In this document: piece by piece, positions 35,023-42,222 of the stretch
How positions within the stretch are numbered: the first letter of the stretch is position 1
How the letters are laid out: every line of letters starts with the position of its first letter
Source: an uncultured Mycoplasmatota bacterium
GTDB taxonomy: Bacteria > Bacillota_I > Bacilli_A > RF39 > UBA660
DNA: 64,000 nucleotides
Assembly: GCA_900546055.1 (NCBI GenBank)
Contig: URBG01000002.1
Coordinates: forward strand, 17,021-81,020
Direction of reading: 5' to 3'
Position numbers and translations under genes: made by a program
Notes under the pieces: generated by a model
The model's database searches: none
What the model saw: only the letters and a program-made list of their open reading frames with translations
Told to the model about the DNA's origin: nothing

Positions 35023-35328
35023 ATGTTAATAGAAGGTAAAGACATTAAAATCAAAGAATATAATAATCATTTTGATAAATTTAAAGGGCTTATGTTTAAA
35101 AAAAACATTGATTATGGCTTAAAATTAAGATGTAATGGTATTCATACATTTTTTATGAAAGAAGCAATTGATGTTGTTTTAACCGATAAAGAAAATAAAG
35201 TCACTCATATATATCATAATTTAAAACCTAACCATATTATTTTACCCAAAAAGCATGTATATTATACCTATGAATTTCCGGCCAATACTATAATCAGCTT
35301 AAAAGTTAACGAAAAAATACCTAATTAG
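35023..35328 (+). CDS. DUF192 family protein
   Basis: A 101-residue protein of the DUF192 fold: FKGLMFKKNIDYGLKLR, GIHTFFMKEAIDVVLTD and the C-terminal YTYEFPANTI match the family pattern (H-T-x-x-M-x-x-x-I-D). No signal peptide. Members sit next to Flp/Tad pilus genes in several Bacillota; the role is unknown. GGTGAT precedes the start. It is divergent from the Flp pilin gene. Confidence 0.78.
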   Translation: MLIEGKDIKIKEYNNHFDKFKGLMFKKNIDYGLKLRCNGIHTFFMKEAIDVVLTDKENKVTHIYHNLKPNHIILPKKHVYYTYEFPANTIISLKVNEKIPN

Positions 35329-35336
35329 GTATTTTT
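35312..35336. terminator. Two-way terminator between DUF192 and the pilin-like surface gene
   Basis: Stem AAATACC/GGTATTT around TAATTA, with A and T runs on both sides. The DUF192 stop codon lies within it. Confidence 0.75.
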
Positions 35337-35337
35337 A

Positions 35338-36600
35338 TTATCCAATAGTATATGGTTTTGATTGTGTTCCCTCTCCTGATAATTGGATATCAGATTTTAG
35401 ATAGAGAACGGGCGTCACGCCGGCCGCAGCATAGTAAGCGTTGTAGCCGATGAGGGAACCGTAGGAATAGACAGTGAACACAAAGTTCGAGTAGCCACTA
35501 TACGGCGAAAGCAACCAACTATATGTTGATGAATTCATTATTTTTGTTAACCAATTATGGGTACTCCCATTACTATAACAAGATGATGTATTCCAATATG
35601 CATTAACGCTTGTACATGCACTATTATTACTTGTTCTTACGTATTCACTTGCTGTTGCTAATGCGATATTACCATTCCATGTTGTATTGTTTTCTATTGT
35701 TACTGTATTTCCTAAATTTGTATCATTATATGTTACTGCTCCAATACCAAAGCTATGACTTTGTATTTGGTTTTTAGCATCACTAGATAAAGTATTATAG
35801 TAATCATTGTTTAAATAAGTATTTAATGTAGCTGGGCGAGCCCAATTATTTGAATTTGATGTATCCCAAGCCTTACTTCCTATACTTTCATTTTTTATTA
35901 TCTTTAGTGTTCCATCAGCTTCAACTGATAGTATTCTCCATCCTGCGTTTTCTTCATTGAATGTTATATAATTATTAGGAGTCCCTCCTCTATAAATATA
36001 TCTTCCTTCTTCATATGTATCTGCATATAATCCATCTCCAGTTGTTACTGTTGTTGCGATTAATTTATCAGCTGCACTCTCTCCGCTTGGAGCTGTTCCA
36101 GTTGCCTGACTATAATCTAAATCTACTGTTAAAGTTGATGTTGTATTTGTTGGTTGTTCACTTACACTACTTAAGTATTCGACTTTTACGGTTAATATTT
36201 TAGTACTTCCAGCTGTTATTACATCACCTTTGGTCATTCCTGATGCAGTAAATTTAATGGCTGGATTATTTGTATCACTTAAAGTTATCTCATCTAACTT
36301 GGCATCCAAGCTTCCAGTATTACTTACTGTTATATCATACTCAATACTATCACCTGGTGCTTGTAAGCTTGTTTTAAAGGTTGCACTCAATTCTTCAAAA
36401 CTAGGATCACCATTATTACTAGCTGTTCCTACTATATTCTTACTTTCTACCTTTGTTATCTTTACATTCCAGCTACTTGTTATATTACTTGTTCCTTGAA
36501 TATTTAATACTGTTTGAAACGCGGCATAACCAACTGCCATTAACAATACTACTGCACACAAACTTCCGATGATTATATTTCTCTTTTTACTTTTGTTCAT
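35338..36600 (-). CDS. Surface protein with a DGR-like variable C-terminus
   Basis: A 420-residue protein. A basic start and membrane/signal helix (about 8-28, ending VGYAAFQ) lead to a beta-sheet domain (about 40-165, with NTGSLDAKL) shared with the protein at 23637-24140. The C-terminal domain (about 195-420) begins YIYRGGTPNNYITF, contains WRILSVEADGTLKII, and ends WLLSPY .. GVTPVLYLKSDI, the pattern of ligand-binding domains often seen as variable proteins of diversity-generating retroelements. Residues 361-400 are encoded by a GC-rich stretch unlike the rest (see findings). GGAGAGA precedes the start. No reverse transcriptase is nearby. Confidence 0.72.
   Translation of the reverse strand: MNKSKKRNIIIGSLCAVVLLMAVGYAAFQTVLNIQGTSNITSSWNVKITKVESKNIVGTASNNGDPSFEELSATFKTSLQAPGDSIEYDITVSNTGSLDAKLDEITLSDTNNPAIKFTASGMTKGDVITAGSTKILTVKVEYLSSVSEQPTNTTSTLTVDLDYSQATGTAPSGESAADKLIATTVTTGDGLYADTYEEGRYIYRGGTPNNYITFNEENAGWRILSVEADGTLKIIKNESIGSKAWDTSNSNNWARPATLNTYLNNDYYNTLSSDAKNQIQSHSFGIGAVTYNDTNLGNTVTIENNTTWNGNIALATASEYVRTSNNSACTSVNAYWNTSSCYSNGSTHNWLTKIMNSSTYSWLLSPYSGYSNFVFTVYSYGSLIGYNAYYAAAGVTPVLYLKSDIQLSGEGTQSKPYTIG
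35401..35520 (-). other. GC-rich candidate variable region (VR)
   Basis: By my count 63 of 120 bases are G or C (about 53%), whereas the surrounding DNA is roughly 30-35%. It encodes residues 361-400. Most codons between TCGCCG and GTTCTC end in C or T, as AAC/AAT-derived codons of a DGR variable region would. The 3' end GGCGTGACGCCCGTTCTC is GC-rich, as an initiation-of-homing site would be. The DGR reading is an inference. Confidence 0.5.
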
Positions 36601-36727
36601 TTTATCTCTCCTACTTTTGCTATAGGCTTATTCTTCCCTATTTTTTAACTTATATCCAGTATATCCTATATCTCCGTTTTGAACAAGCTTTTTCTTTTAT
36701 TTCAGATATAAAGATTTTTCTTATTTA

Positions 36728-37243
36728 TTATCCTGTAAGGCTTATTAAAAACATGCTTATTGGTACAAATATCATTACCACTGTCATTAAAATTGCCATT
36801 GTACTCTTTACTTTTTCTTCATTTTTAAACATCATACCTAACAAAACATAAATTCCAATGCCCAAAAGTCCTCCCAAAACATTACAAATAATTTCAAAAA
36901 CATCTGATGGTCCAATAGCAAAAATAAATTTAAATATTTCAAAAGCTAAACTTAATAAAAATATTGCAATAACCTTTGGCCAAACTTTCGCATCCTTACT
37001 ATATATACAGCAAAAAATTCCTAACGGTATATACAAAATAACACTACCCATGATATCATTAAAACTATTGTTTAAAAAATCACTATAATGAACCATATGA
37101 AAAACTCTTTCATGTAACCTTTCTGGACTAAATATTTCTAATGGCGATACATATTTAAACAAAACAGTCCAAGTCAAAAATGATAGGTAAAGAATAAAAT
37201 TGACTATCAATAATATATTTAAAATTTTCTTTGAGTTTTTCAT
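36728..37243 (-). CDS. VanZ family membrane protein
   Basis: A 171-residue protein with four or five membrane helices. The FLNNSFNDIMGSVILYIPLGIFCCIY and LLSLAFEIFKFIFAIGPSDVFEIICNVLGGLLGIGIYVLL segments match VanZ-like proteins (the pattern N-x-x-x-N-x-x-x-F-x-P-x-G and D-x-x-D-x-x-x-N-x-x-G). VanZ gives low-level teicoplanin resistance in enterococci; most relatives have no known role. No van genes nearby. Confidence 0.85.
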   Translation of the reverse strand: MKNSKKILNILLIVNFILYLSFLTWTVLFKYVSPLEIFSPERLHERVFHMVHYSDFLNNSFNDIMGSVILYIPLGIFCCIYSKDAKVWPKVIAIFLLSLAFEIFKFIFAIGPSDVFEIICNVLGGLLGIGIYVLLGMMFKNEEKVKSTMAILMTVVMIFVPISMFLISLTG

Positions 37244-37265
37244 AGTATCATCCTCATCTAAATAG

Positions 37266-37289
37266 CTAAAAAGGGAAGAAGCTCCCCCC
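37266..37289 (-). terminator. Terminator of the CPBP/small-peptide unit
   Basis: Stem GGGGA/TTCCC with a GCTTC loop, then TTTTT, directly after the small peptide's stop codon. Confidence 0.65.
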
Positions 37290-37459
37290 TACTTTCTACG
37301 TTTAAATAACGTTGCTGCTAATAAGATAACAATTATAATAACAATTACAATTATTAAATTATTGGCGTTTTTTAGTCCAACCGATGGCTGTTGAACTACG
37401 GCTAGAAAATCAGCCGATTTAGTTTGTACTACTGCTAAAACATTAATACATCTATCCAT
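37289..37459 (-). CDS. 56-residue single-pass membrane peptide, coupled to the CPBP gene
   Basis: A short open frame (56 residues). It begins MDRCINVLAVVQTKSADFLA, then a polar stretch, then a C-terminal membrane helix (about 35-51, IIVIVIIIVILLAATLF) and ends KRRK. The ATG is one base after the CPBP stop (TAA-G-ATG), with AGGTG upstream, so it is translationally coupled. A terminator follows immediately, which supports a real two-gene unit. It may be a partner or substrate of the protease. No known family. Confidence 0.6.
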   Translation of the reverse strand: MDRCINVLAVVQTKSADFLAVVQQPSVGLKNANNLIIVIVIIIVILLAATLFKRRK

Positions 37460-37460
37460 C

Positions 37461-38132
37461 TTAGACACCTGATAATAAAATAGCCACCGGAATTAAATTA
37501 AATAAAAACTTCATAATCATTACTGGATAAATATTATCATTATTCCTAACATAGATTATTGACAAGGTTAAATAAATAGCAAAATAACTTACTACCCCCG
37601 CCCACACAACTATACTAGTTAAATCAGAATATAAAATATTAGTTAACGAATAAACCAAACTACTTATAATCACAAAAGCAATTTTATTCTCAATAACATC
37701 ACCTATAGCTTTTCTAAATACTAACTCCTCAGCAATTACTGAAAATACAAGTACCTTAAATATTGTATAAAGCGTATTTAATGAATAAAGTGCATTAGTA
37801 TTATCATCGACTATTTCTTCTGGAGAAATAATTGAAGAAATGACACTAGCCCCCATGTTTACACCAACTAAAATTATAAAGCCTAATAAAACTATCAAAA
37901 GTCTTTTACTAAATTTATGATCCTTATGGAAAGATTTGACATCAGCTAACAATGGCTTGCCATAAACTATTAAAATTCCAATTAAAAATATAATATCTGG
38001 AACAAACATTGTTATTACTTCATTAGTTATGCCAAAAACATTTAAAATCGCTGTAATAACAAAATTGTAAGTAAAAAATGCTATAACTACAATTAATGTT
38101 TTTATAAGCGATGAAATTTTTTCAGTTTGCAT
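37461..38132 (-). CDS. CPBP family intramembrane metalloprotease
   Basis: A 223-residue membrane protein with six or seven helices. The catalytic motif EELVFR (Glu135-Glu136 .. Arg140) and the later FAIYL and MKFLFN motifs mark the CAAX prenyl protease 2/bacteriocin-processing (CPBP) family. Bacterial members serve in immunity to, or processing of, small peptides. A 56-residue membrane peptide is translationally coupled downstream, which makes a peptide-linked role plausible. Confidence 0.88.
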   Translation of the reverse strand: MQTEKISSLIKTLIVVIAFFTYNFVITAILNVFGITNEVITMFVPDIIFLIGILIVYGKPLLADVKSFHKDHKFSKRLLIVLLGFIILVGVNMGASVISSIISPEEIVDDNTNALYSLNTLYTIFKVLVFSVIAEELVFRKAIGDVIENKIAFVIISSLVYSLTNILYSDLTSIVVWAGVVSYFAIYLTLSIIYVRNNDNIYPVMIMKFLFNLIPVAILLSGV

Positions 38133-38225
38133 AAAATCCCCTACTTTCTAATGCAATTATAACAACATAAATAATATAAGGCAAGAAAACCATTGAATTT
38201 TAAGCAATATGTACATTTTTTGACA

Positions 38226-38252
38226 ACAAAAAGCCTTAGAATAACTAAGGCC
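38226..38252 (-). terminator. Terminator of the micro-ORF transcript
   Basis: Perfect stem GCCTTAG/CTAAGGC with a 5-base loop and TTTTTG, 60 bases after the micro-ORF stop. The stretch 38133-38225 shows nothing else. Confidence 0.7.
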
Positions 38253-38310
38253 AATTTTATATATTATAATAGATAAAATTTTTAAAGACGTCACAATTAT
38301 CTATTATTTT

Positions 38311-38349
38311 TTAGAAAAATCTTCTAAATGCATTAACAAGCCATGCCAT
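38311..38349 (-). CDS. 12-residue micro-ORF (MAWLVNAFRRFF)
   Basis: A 13-codon frame with an unusually strong ribosome binding site (GGAGAGGAGGAAT) at proper spacing. The peptide is hydrophobic with two arginines near the end, an amphipathic, membrane-active composition. It has its own promoter, an approximately 75-base leader containing the palindrome ATGTTGCAACAT, and its own terminator, giving a transcript of about 195 bases. It could be a tiny toxin-like or signalling peptide, a leader peptide, or a decoy inside a regulatory RNA. No family can be named. Confidence 0.45.
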   Translation of the reverse strand: MAWLVNAFRRFF

Positions 38350-38422
38350 AGTTATTCCTCCTCTCCCTTTTTACTTCTTTTATTATGTTGCAACATCGGG
38401 CTGCAAATCCTCACGACTTTAC
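38311..38422 (-). ncRNA. Transcript leader and micro-ORF; possible regulatory RNA
   Basis: The RNA beginning near 38422 has a GC-richer 5' segment (TCGTGAGGATTTGCAGCCCGATG) and the palindrome ATGTTGCAACAT before the ribosome binding site. This could fold as a small RNA that also encodes the 12-residue peptide. I know no matching RNA class. Confidence 0.3.
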
Positions 38423-38428
38423 ATCTCA

Positions 38429-38457
38429 AATATAACACAAAAATATAAAATTTACAA
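38429..38457 (-). promoter_or_regulatory. Promoter of the micro-ORF transcript
   Basis: Minus-strand TTGTAA (38452-38457), 17-base spacer, TATATT (38429-38434) with an extended TG. Confidence 0.65.
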
Positions 38458-38495
38458 TACTTTTACACACTACTACTAAATATTATTTCAAGGAC

Positions 38496-38519
38496 AAGAA
38501 AAAAAGAACCGAAGTTCTC
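38496..38519 (-). terminator. Terminator of the rplU-prp-rpmA operon
   Basis: Stem AGAAC/GTTCT with a TTCG tetraloop and seven T. It overlaps the rpmA stop region. Confidence 0.85.
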
Positions 38520-38804
38520 TTATTCAGGATAAACACTAGCTTGTTTTTTATCCCTTCCTACACGTTCAAATTTAACAATTCCATCGATTTTTGCAAAAAT
38601 CGTATCATCTTTTCCGATTCCAACATTATTGCCTGGATAAATCTTAGTTCCTCTTTGACGATAAATAATAGAACCACCAGTAACAAATTGTCCATCAGCA
38701 GCTTTAGCGCCTAATCTCTTTGATTCTGAATCACGTCCATTTTTAGTTGAACCTTGTCCTTTTTTGTGGGCAAATAATTGGATATTTAACTTTAACATTG
38801 GCAT
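38520..38804 (-). CDS. rpmA: 50S ribosomal protein L27
   Basis: A 94-residue protein with the L27 core [20 protein letters not shown]. The N-terminal [12 protein letters not shown] extension is the site removed by the Prp protease encoded upstream, as in Staphylococcus; cleavage falls between Phe and Ala. GGAGG precedes the ATG at 38804. It is the last gene of rplU-prp-rpmA. Confidence 0.96.
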   Translation of the reverse strand: MPMLKLNIQLFAHKKGQGSTKNGRDSESKRLGAKAADGQFVTGGSIIYRQRGTKIYPGNNVGIGKDDTIFAKIDGIVKFERVGRDKKQASVYPE

Positions 38805-38807
38805 GAA

Positions 38808-39104
38808 CTACACCTCCTCGTATATTTTAATATTTTTTTTATATTGTTCTTTTAACTCTTTTAAAAGTGTAATCATATTTAAAATAATTGTATCAGTTTC
38901 TTTAGTGTTTTTTAAAATATCAATTTTGATATATCCGTCTTTTTCTTCATATTTAAGCGCTTCCTTATCAAAGCTTAAAATAGCATTAACACTTGTTATC
39001 ACAATGCTAGAGGCTGAAGCACAGACTATATCTCTTCCTGACTCGTCATACATCGAATGACCACTTATTTCAATATGATTTTTTTTAATTCTAACTTTAA
39101 TCAT
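38808..39104 (-). CDS. prp: Ribosomal-processing cysteine protease Prp
   Basis: A 98-residue enzyme that trims the N-terminus of L27. The GHSMYDESGRDIVCASAS segment holds the catalytic His16 and Cys28. Its place between rplU and rpmA is conserved in Bacillota, and the neighbouring L27 carries the target extension. Its ATG overlaps the stop codon of rplU by one base. Confidence 0.95.
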   Translation of the reverse strand: MIKVRIKKNHIEISGHSMYDESGRDIVCASASSIVITSVNAILSFDKEALKYEEKDGYIKIDILKNTKETDTIILNMITLLKELKEQYKKNIKIYEEV

Positions 39105-39406
39105 TATTTCTCAATAATTTTAGTAACTTCAACCTTAGTATATGGTTGACGGTGTCCTTGAGTACGACGATATTTTTTCTTTGCTTTAAATTTGAATACA
39201 ACGATCTTTTTAGCTTTGCCTTGTTTAATAACTTTAGCTTCTACTTTAGCACCTTTAACATAAGGCATACCGCTATGACCATTCACCATTAATACATTAT
39301 CAAAAGTAATAGTATCTCCGGCAGCCACATCTAACTTTTCAACATAAAGAACTGTACCCTCACTAGCGTAATACTGTTTTCCTCCAGTTTCAAAAACTGC
39401 TTTCAT
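39104..39406 (-). CDS. rplU: 50S ribosomal protein L21
   Basis: A 100-residue ribosomal protein with [18 protein letters not shown] near the start and the C-terminal [27 protein letters not shown] precedes the ATG. It is led by an L21 leader RNA and heads the rplU-prp-rpmA operon. Confidence 0.97.
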   Translation of the reverse strand: MKAVFETGGKQYYASEGTVLYVEKLDVAAGDTITFDNVLMVNGHSGMPYVKGAKVEAKVIKQGKAKKIVVFKFKAKKKYRRTQGHRQPYTKVEVTKIIEK

Positions 39407-39414
39407 TTCATAAC

Positions 39415-39505
39415 CTCCTTTTAGAATCTAAGACTCGCCATTAAGGTAAATACTAATGTATTTTTAAAACCTTCTCTGCGCGGTTGTAGAGGAAGCTCTA
39501 CACAA
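39415..39505 (-). ncRNA. L21 leader RNA
   Basis: The untranslated leader of rplU contains TTGTGTAGAGCTTCCTCTACAACCGCGC (written in parts: a GTAGAG/CTCTAC hairpin), then AGAGAAGGTTTTAAAAA and GGCGAGTC, the conserved segments of the Firmicutes ribosomal L21 leader. It is thought to mediate feedback control by L21. Promoter at 39512-39540. Confidence 0.8.
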
Positions 39506-39511
39506 TTAAAA

Positions 39512-39540
39512 ATTTTACCACATTTTCCTAGTAAAGTCAA
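39512..39540 (-). promoter_or_regulatory. Promoter of the rplU operon
   Basis: Minus-strand TTGACT (39535-39540), 17-base spacer, TAAAAT (39512-39517). It lies within the 3' end of the SpoIVFB-like gene. Confidence 0.7.
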
Positions 39541-40243
39541 ACCTTTTACGAAGAATTTCCTTTTCAGTTGTATATTTCCCCTCATTATAAAATATATGCT
39601 GGTAATCACGTTTCATTTTCGAAACCTTTCTTCCTTTAATAATTTTTCGTTTTTTAAAATTAAAATTATTAGTATAGCGTTCTAACAAAAACTTATTAAA
39701 TAAACTATCATGATTTTTATATTCATCGATAACTTTAATAATTACAAAAAATAAAATAAGCGTAAAAATCAAATTAAACTTAACATTTAAAAGTAAAAAA
39801 GCCACTGTTAAAAGTGAAATATAAATTGTTAATAAGTGGCTTCGCTTAAAACTTGTGATTTTATTTAAAAAAATATTTAAAAGTTTTGAACCATCCAATG
39901 GATATATCGGTAATAAATTAAAAAATAAAATTAAATTACTATAATTCAAAACAAATTCATTATAATCAAATTGCAAATATAAATATACAAAAGCTATTTG
40001 AACTAAAGGTCCCATAATTAAAATAATAAATTCTTCCCTTAATGGTCTATTTATTTTCTCATGAAAAAGCGTTAATGCCCCAAATGGAAGCAATACCACC
40101 TTTTCTATCTTCCATTTATAATATAATGCTGCACCTACATGCCCACACTCATGGATAAGGGTAATTACTGTAAAAATCAAAAAGCCTTTGAAATTACCCG
40201 TAAAAACGCTAACAAAGGCTGCAACATAATAAAATAAATGAAT
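39515..40243 (-). CDS. M50 site-2 protease, SpoIVFB-like
   Basis: A membrane zinc protease with HECGH and the second motif NLLPIYPLDGSK. It matches SpoIVFB, which cuts pro-sigma-K inside the membrane in B. subtilis, and lies directly upstream of rplU as spoIVFB does. The only ATG/GTG/TTG in frame (TTG at 40180) would remove the first membrane helix, yet the frame upstream encodes KIHLFYYVAAFVSVFTG, which aligns with the SpoIVFB first helix. The frame is open to 40264 and offers only ATT, ATC or ATA, so the end given (ATT at 40243) is tentative. No sigma-K gene is visible. Confidence 0.75.
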   Translation of the reverse strand: MHLFYYVAAFVSVFTGNFKGFLIFTVITLIHECGHVGAALYYKWKIEKVVLLPFGALTLFHEKINRPLREEFIILIMGPLVQIAFVYLYLQFDYNEFVLNYSNLILFFNLLPIYPLDGSKLLNIFLNKITSFKRSHLLTIYISLLTVAFLLLNVKFNLIFTLILFFVIIKVIDEYKNHDSLFNKFLLERYTNNFNFKKRKIIKGRKVSKMKRDYQHIFYNEGKYTTEKEILRKRFDFTRKMW

Positions 40244-40244
40244 T

Positions 40245-40808
40245 TTAAATATATTTTTGATAATCTAAAGTTTTCCCTTCTTTAGTAAAGACCATGTATA
40301 AACTTGTACCGTCTGTTTCACCAATATTTTCACCCTTTTTAATATAATCATATAAGCTAACGCCGATTGTTTTCAAATTAGCATACCAGACTTCAACATT
40401 ATCAGGTCTTTGAACAATTACTGTGTTACCATAATCATCTTTTTTACCAGCAAAGATAATTAATCCACTATCCATCGATGGAACTAAATAACCATCTTTA
40501 ACAGTTAATTTAACGCCATCTTTGTACTTGCTACTATCACTATATTCAAGCTTATTTGCAGAAACAAGTTCTGCTGTCTCTGTTGCATTATCTGCCAGCG
40601 GCAAAGAAGAACCAAAATATTTTTTATAAACTTCGTTGATTTTTGCAAAACTCATATTATTTTGAAATACTTTCTTGTATACAAAATCTCTAAGATCTGC
40701 ATTACTCTTAAGTGAAATTAAAAATACTAATAATATAACAACAAATACCAAAAGCTTACTACTAATTCTAGAAAAACGCGATGGTTTTACTTTGACTTTT
40801 TTTGCCAT
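40245..40808 (-). CDS. SpoIVFA-like protein with a degenerate M23 (LytM) domain
   Basis: A 187-residue protein with a basic N-terminus, one membrane helix (about 19-38) and a C-terminal LytM-like domain: AGKKDDYGNTVIVQRPDNVEVWYANLKT .. GENIGETDGTSLY. In active M23 enzymes YAHL carries a zinc His; here it reads YANL, and HxH is absent, so it is a binding rather than cutting domain, as in SpoIVFA/SpoIIQ. Its position before an SpoIVFB-like protease fits SpoIVFA, the protease's regulator. Its stop overlaps the possible upstream start of the protease. Confidence 0.75.
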   Translation of the reverse strand: MAKKVKVKPSRFSRISSKLLVFVVILLVFLISLKSNADLRDFVYKKVFQNNMSFAKINEVYKKYFGSSLPLADNATETAELVSANKLEYSDSSKYKDGVKLTVKDGYLVPSMDSGLIIFAGKKDDYGNTVIVQRPDNVEVWYANLKTIGVSLYDYIKKGENIGETDGTSLYMVFTKEGKTLDYQKYI

Positions 40809-40831
40809 AATTATATCACCTATTAAAATAT

Positions 40832-40862
40832 ATATAAAAAAAGAGTTTTTAGAACTCTTTTA
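40832..40862 (-). terminator. Terminator of the coiled-coil gene
   Basis: Stem AAAGAGTT/AACTCTTT and a run of seven T on the minus strand, after the stop codon at 40867. Confidence 0.7.
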
Positions 40863-40866
40863 ATAA

Positions 40867-41607
40867 TTATTGATTACCTTTTGAACTAACTGGCATAACT
40901 CCTATCGATTTTTGCCTATTAGTAGACATAGCACTTGTTCCAATTCTCTCAGAACAATACGCTAAAAGCACTTGTTTTTCAGCAATAATTACATCACAAT
41001 AACGTAAATCGCCTTCTACTTCTCTTTGCTGAACTAAAGTCTCATCATATCGCGTATTAGCGTCCTCTATTTGTGAGACAACCTGCGGATAACAAAGATA
41101 TTCTCTTTCCTCTTCTCTTTCCACATTGTTTTTTGCTAATTCCGCTAATAATCTACCGCATTTTTCGTTAGGCAAACTAATAACACTAAAAAATAAAACT
41201 GCGCCAGTTCCAGCTAATACTTCATCTAATCCATCTTCCTTACTTAAATCATGGTCTGCTGCAATTACTTCATTTCTAAATACAAGAATATCACGATTTT
41301 TATTGATAAAAATCTCGAATTCCTCGGTTAAATTAATCCCTTGTTTTTTTAAACGTTCAATTAAAATCTCACGTTTTTCATTATAAGACTTTAATAAAAC
41401 AGTATTGTTCAATTTAGCCTTTTTATGATATAACTCATCTAGTCTATTAGTTATTTTTGCTTGCTCGCCACTTATTCTGGATAATTCTAATTCTAATCCA
41501 TCTTTATTTTTTTCTAGTATTTCAATTTCTGCCTCTAATCTTGAAATTAGTTGATTTAATTCACTAATAGACATGTGACTTACCATTTCTTGTTTTTTAT
41601 CAGTCAT
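40867..41607 (-). CDS. Coiled-coil protein of unknown function
   Basis: A 246-residue soluble protein with a long coiled coil (about 12-90, heptad-rich SELNQLISRLEAEIEILEKNKDGLELELSRISGEQ in two runs). A central mixed domain holds residues about 100-190. No family is recognised. The ATG at 41607 follows GGAAGGTGAT; the longer frame lacks a site. It stands where minC and minD lie in B. subtilis, between mreD and spoIVFA, so a role in division-site placement is a guess only. Confidence 0.6.
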   Translation of the reverse strand: MTDKKQEMVSHMSISELNQLISRLEAEIEILEKNKDGLELELSRISGEQAKITNRLDELYHKKAKLNNTVLLKSYNEKREILIERLKKQGINLTEEFEIFINKNRDILVFRNEVIAADHDLSKEDGLDEVLAGTGAVLFFSVISLPNEKCGRLLAELAKNNVEREEEREYLCYPQVVSQIEDANTRYDETLVQQREVEGDLRYCDVIIAEKQVLLAYCSERIGTSAMSTNRQKSIGVMPVSSKGNQ

Positions 41608-41708
41608 TTTATAATCACCTTCCAGTATAAATTTAAAAGTAAAAATACTTCTATATATTATATTACTTCTGTTTAGAGCATATTCTATCACAATAATCAC
41701 ATTTAAGC

Positions 41709-41732
41709 AAGAAAAAAAGCTTTTTAAAGCTT
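41709..41732 (-). terminator. Terminator of the radC-mreC-mreD operon
   Basis: Stem AAGCTTT/AAAGCTT followed by TTTTTTT on the minus strand, just after mreD. Confidence 0.7.
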
Positions 41733-42222
41733 AATTGGACTTATGAATTTTAAATTTTAAACTTATTTTATCAGTCACTATATAAGCTAAAGCAACATAT
41801 ATCACATTCGCAATTAATGAATGATAAATACTTTTCAAAACTGCTAACCAATGAAACGACACATTAGCTGTAATCAATAATAATCCATATGCTACAAACC
41901 GATAAAATATAATGCATATTATTGCCATAATCATTACATTTAAATAATTATTAGCCAAAACTAAATTAAGCCTTGTAATAATAAACCCAACCATTAAAAA
42001 TAAAAATCCATGAATAACAATTGTATCAGTGTATATTAAATCATAAAATACACCTGTTAAAAAACAAATTCCAAAAAATCTAGCTTGATTACCTTTAAAG
42101 TAAGGATATACAATAATAAGAGACATTAAAGTAAATAAAGGTGTAAAAAAACTATTTAAAGAAATAAAATTTGACATAATGCTGTCTAAAATAAAAGACA
42201 CGATAATCACTACTAATATCAT
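41731..42222 (-). CDS. mreD: Rod-shape protein MreD
   Basis: A 163-residue protein with five membrane helices, including the YPYFKGNQARFFGICFLTGVFYDLIYTDTI pattern (charged FxG-x-x-x-G-x-x-x-D) typical of MreD. It links cell-wall enzymes with MreC and MreB. It is overlapped by mreC by one base. In this window mreB is missing from the cluster. Confidence 0.88.
   Translation of the reverse strand: MILVVIIVSFILDSIMSNFISLNSFFTPLFTLMSLIIVYPYFKGNQARFFGICFLTGVFYDLIYTDTIVIHGFLFLMVGFIITRLNLVLANNYLNVMIMAIICIIFYRFVAYGLLLITANVSFHWLAVLKSIYHSLIANVIYVALAYIVTDKISLKFKIHKSN

Noticed and set aside
36230..36499. Plus-strand frame inside the DGR-like surface gene
   Set aside because: It is an antisense shadow of a well-supported gene with no ribosome binding site or promoter.
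35338..36600. Reading the GC-rich segment as a horizontally transferred gene
   Set aside because: Only about 120 bases inside one frame are affected, and the edges fall within the gene; a whole-gene transfer would shift composition over its length. A pasted or variable segment fits better.
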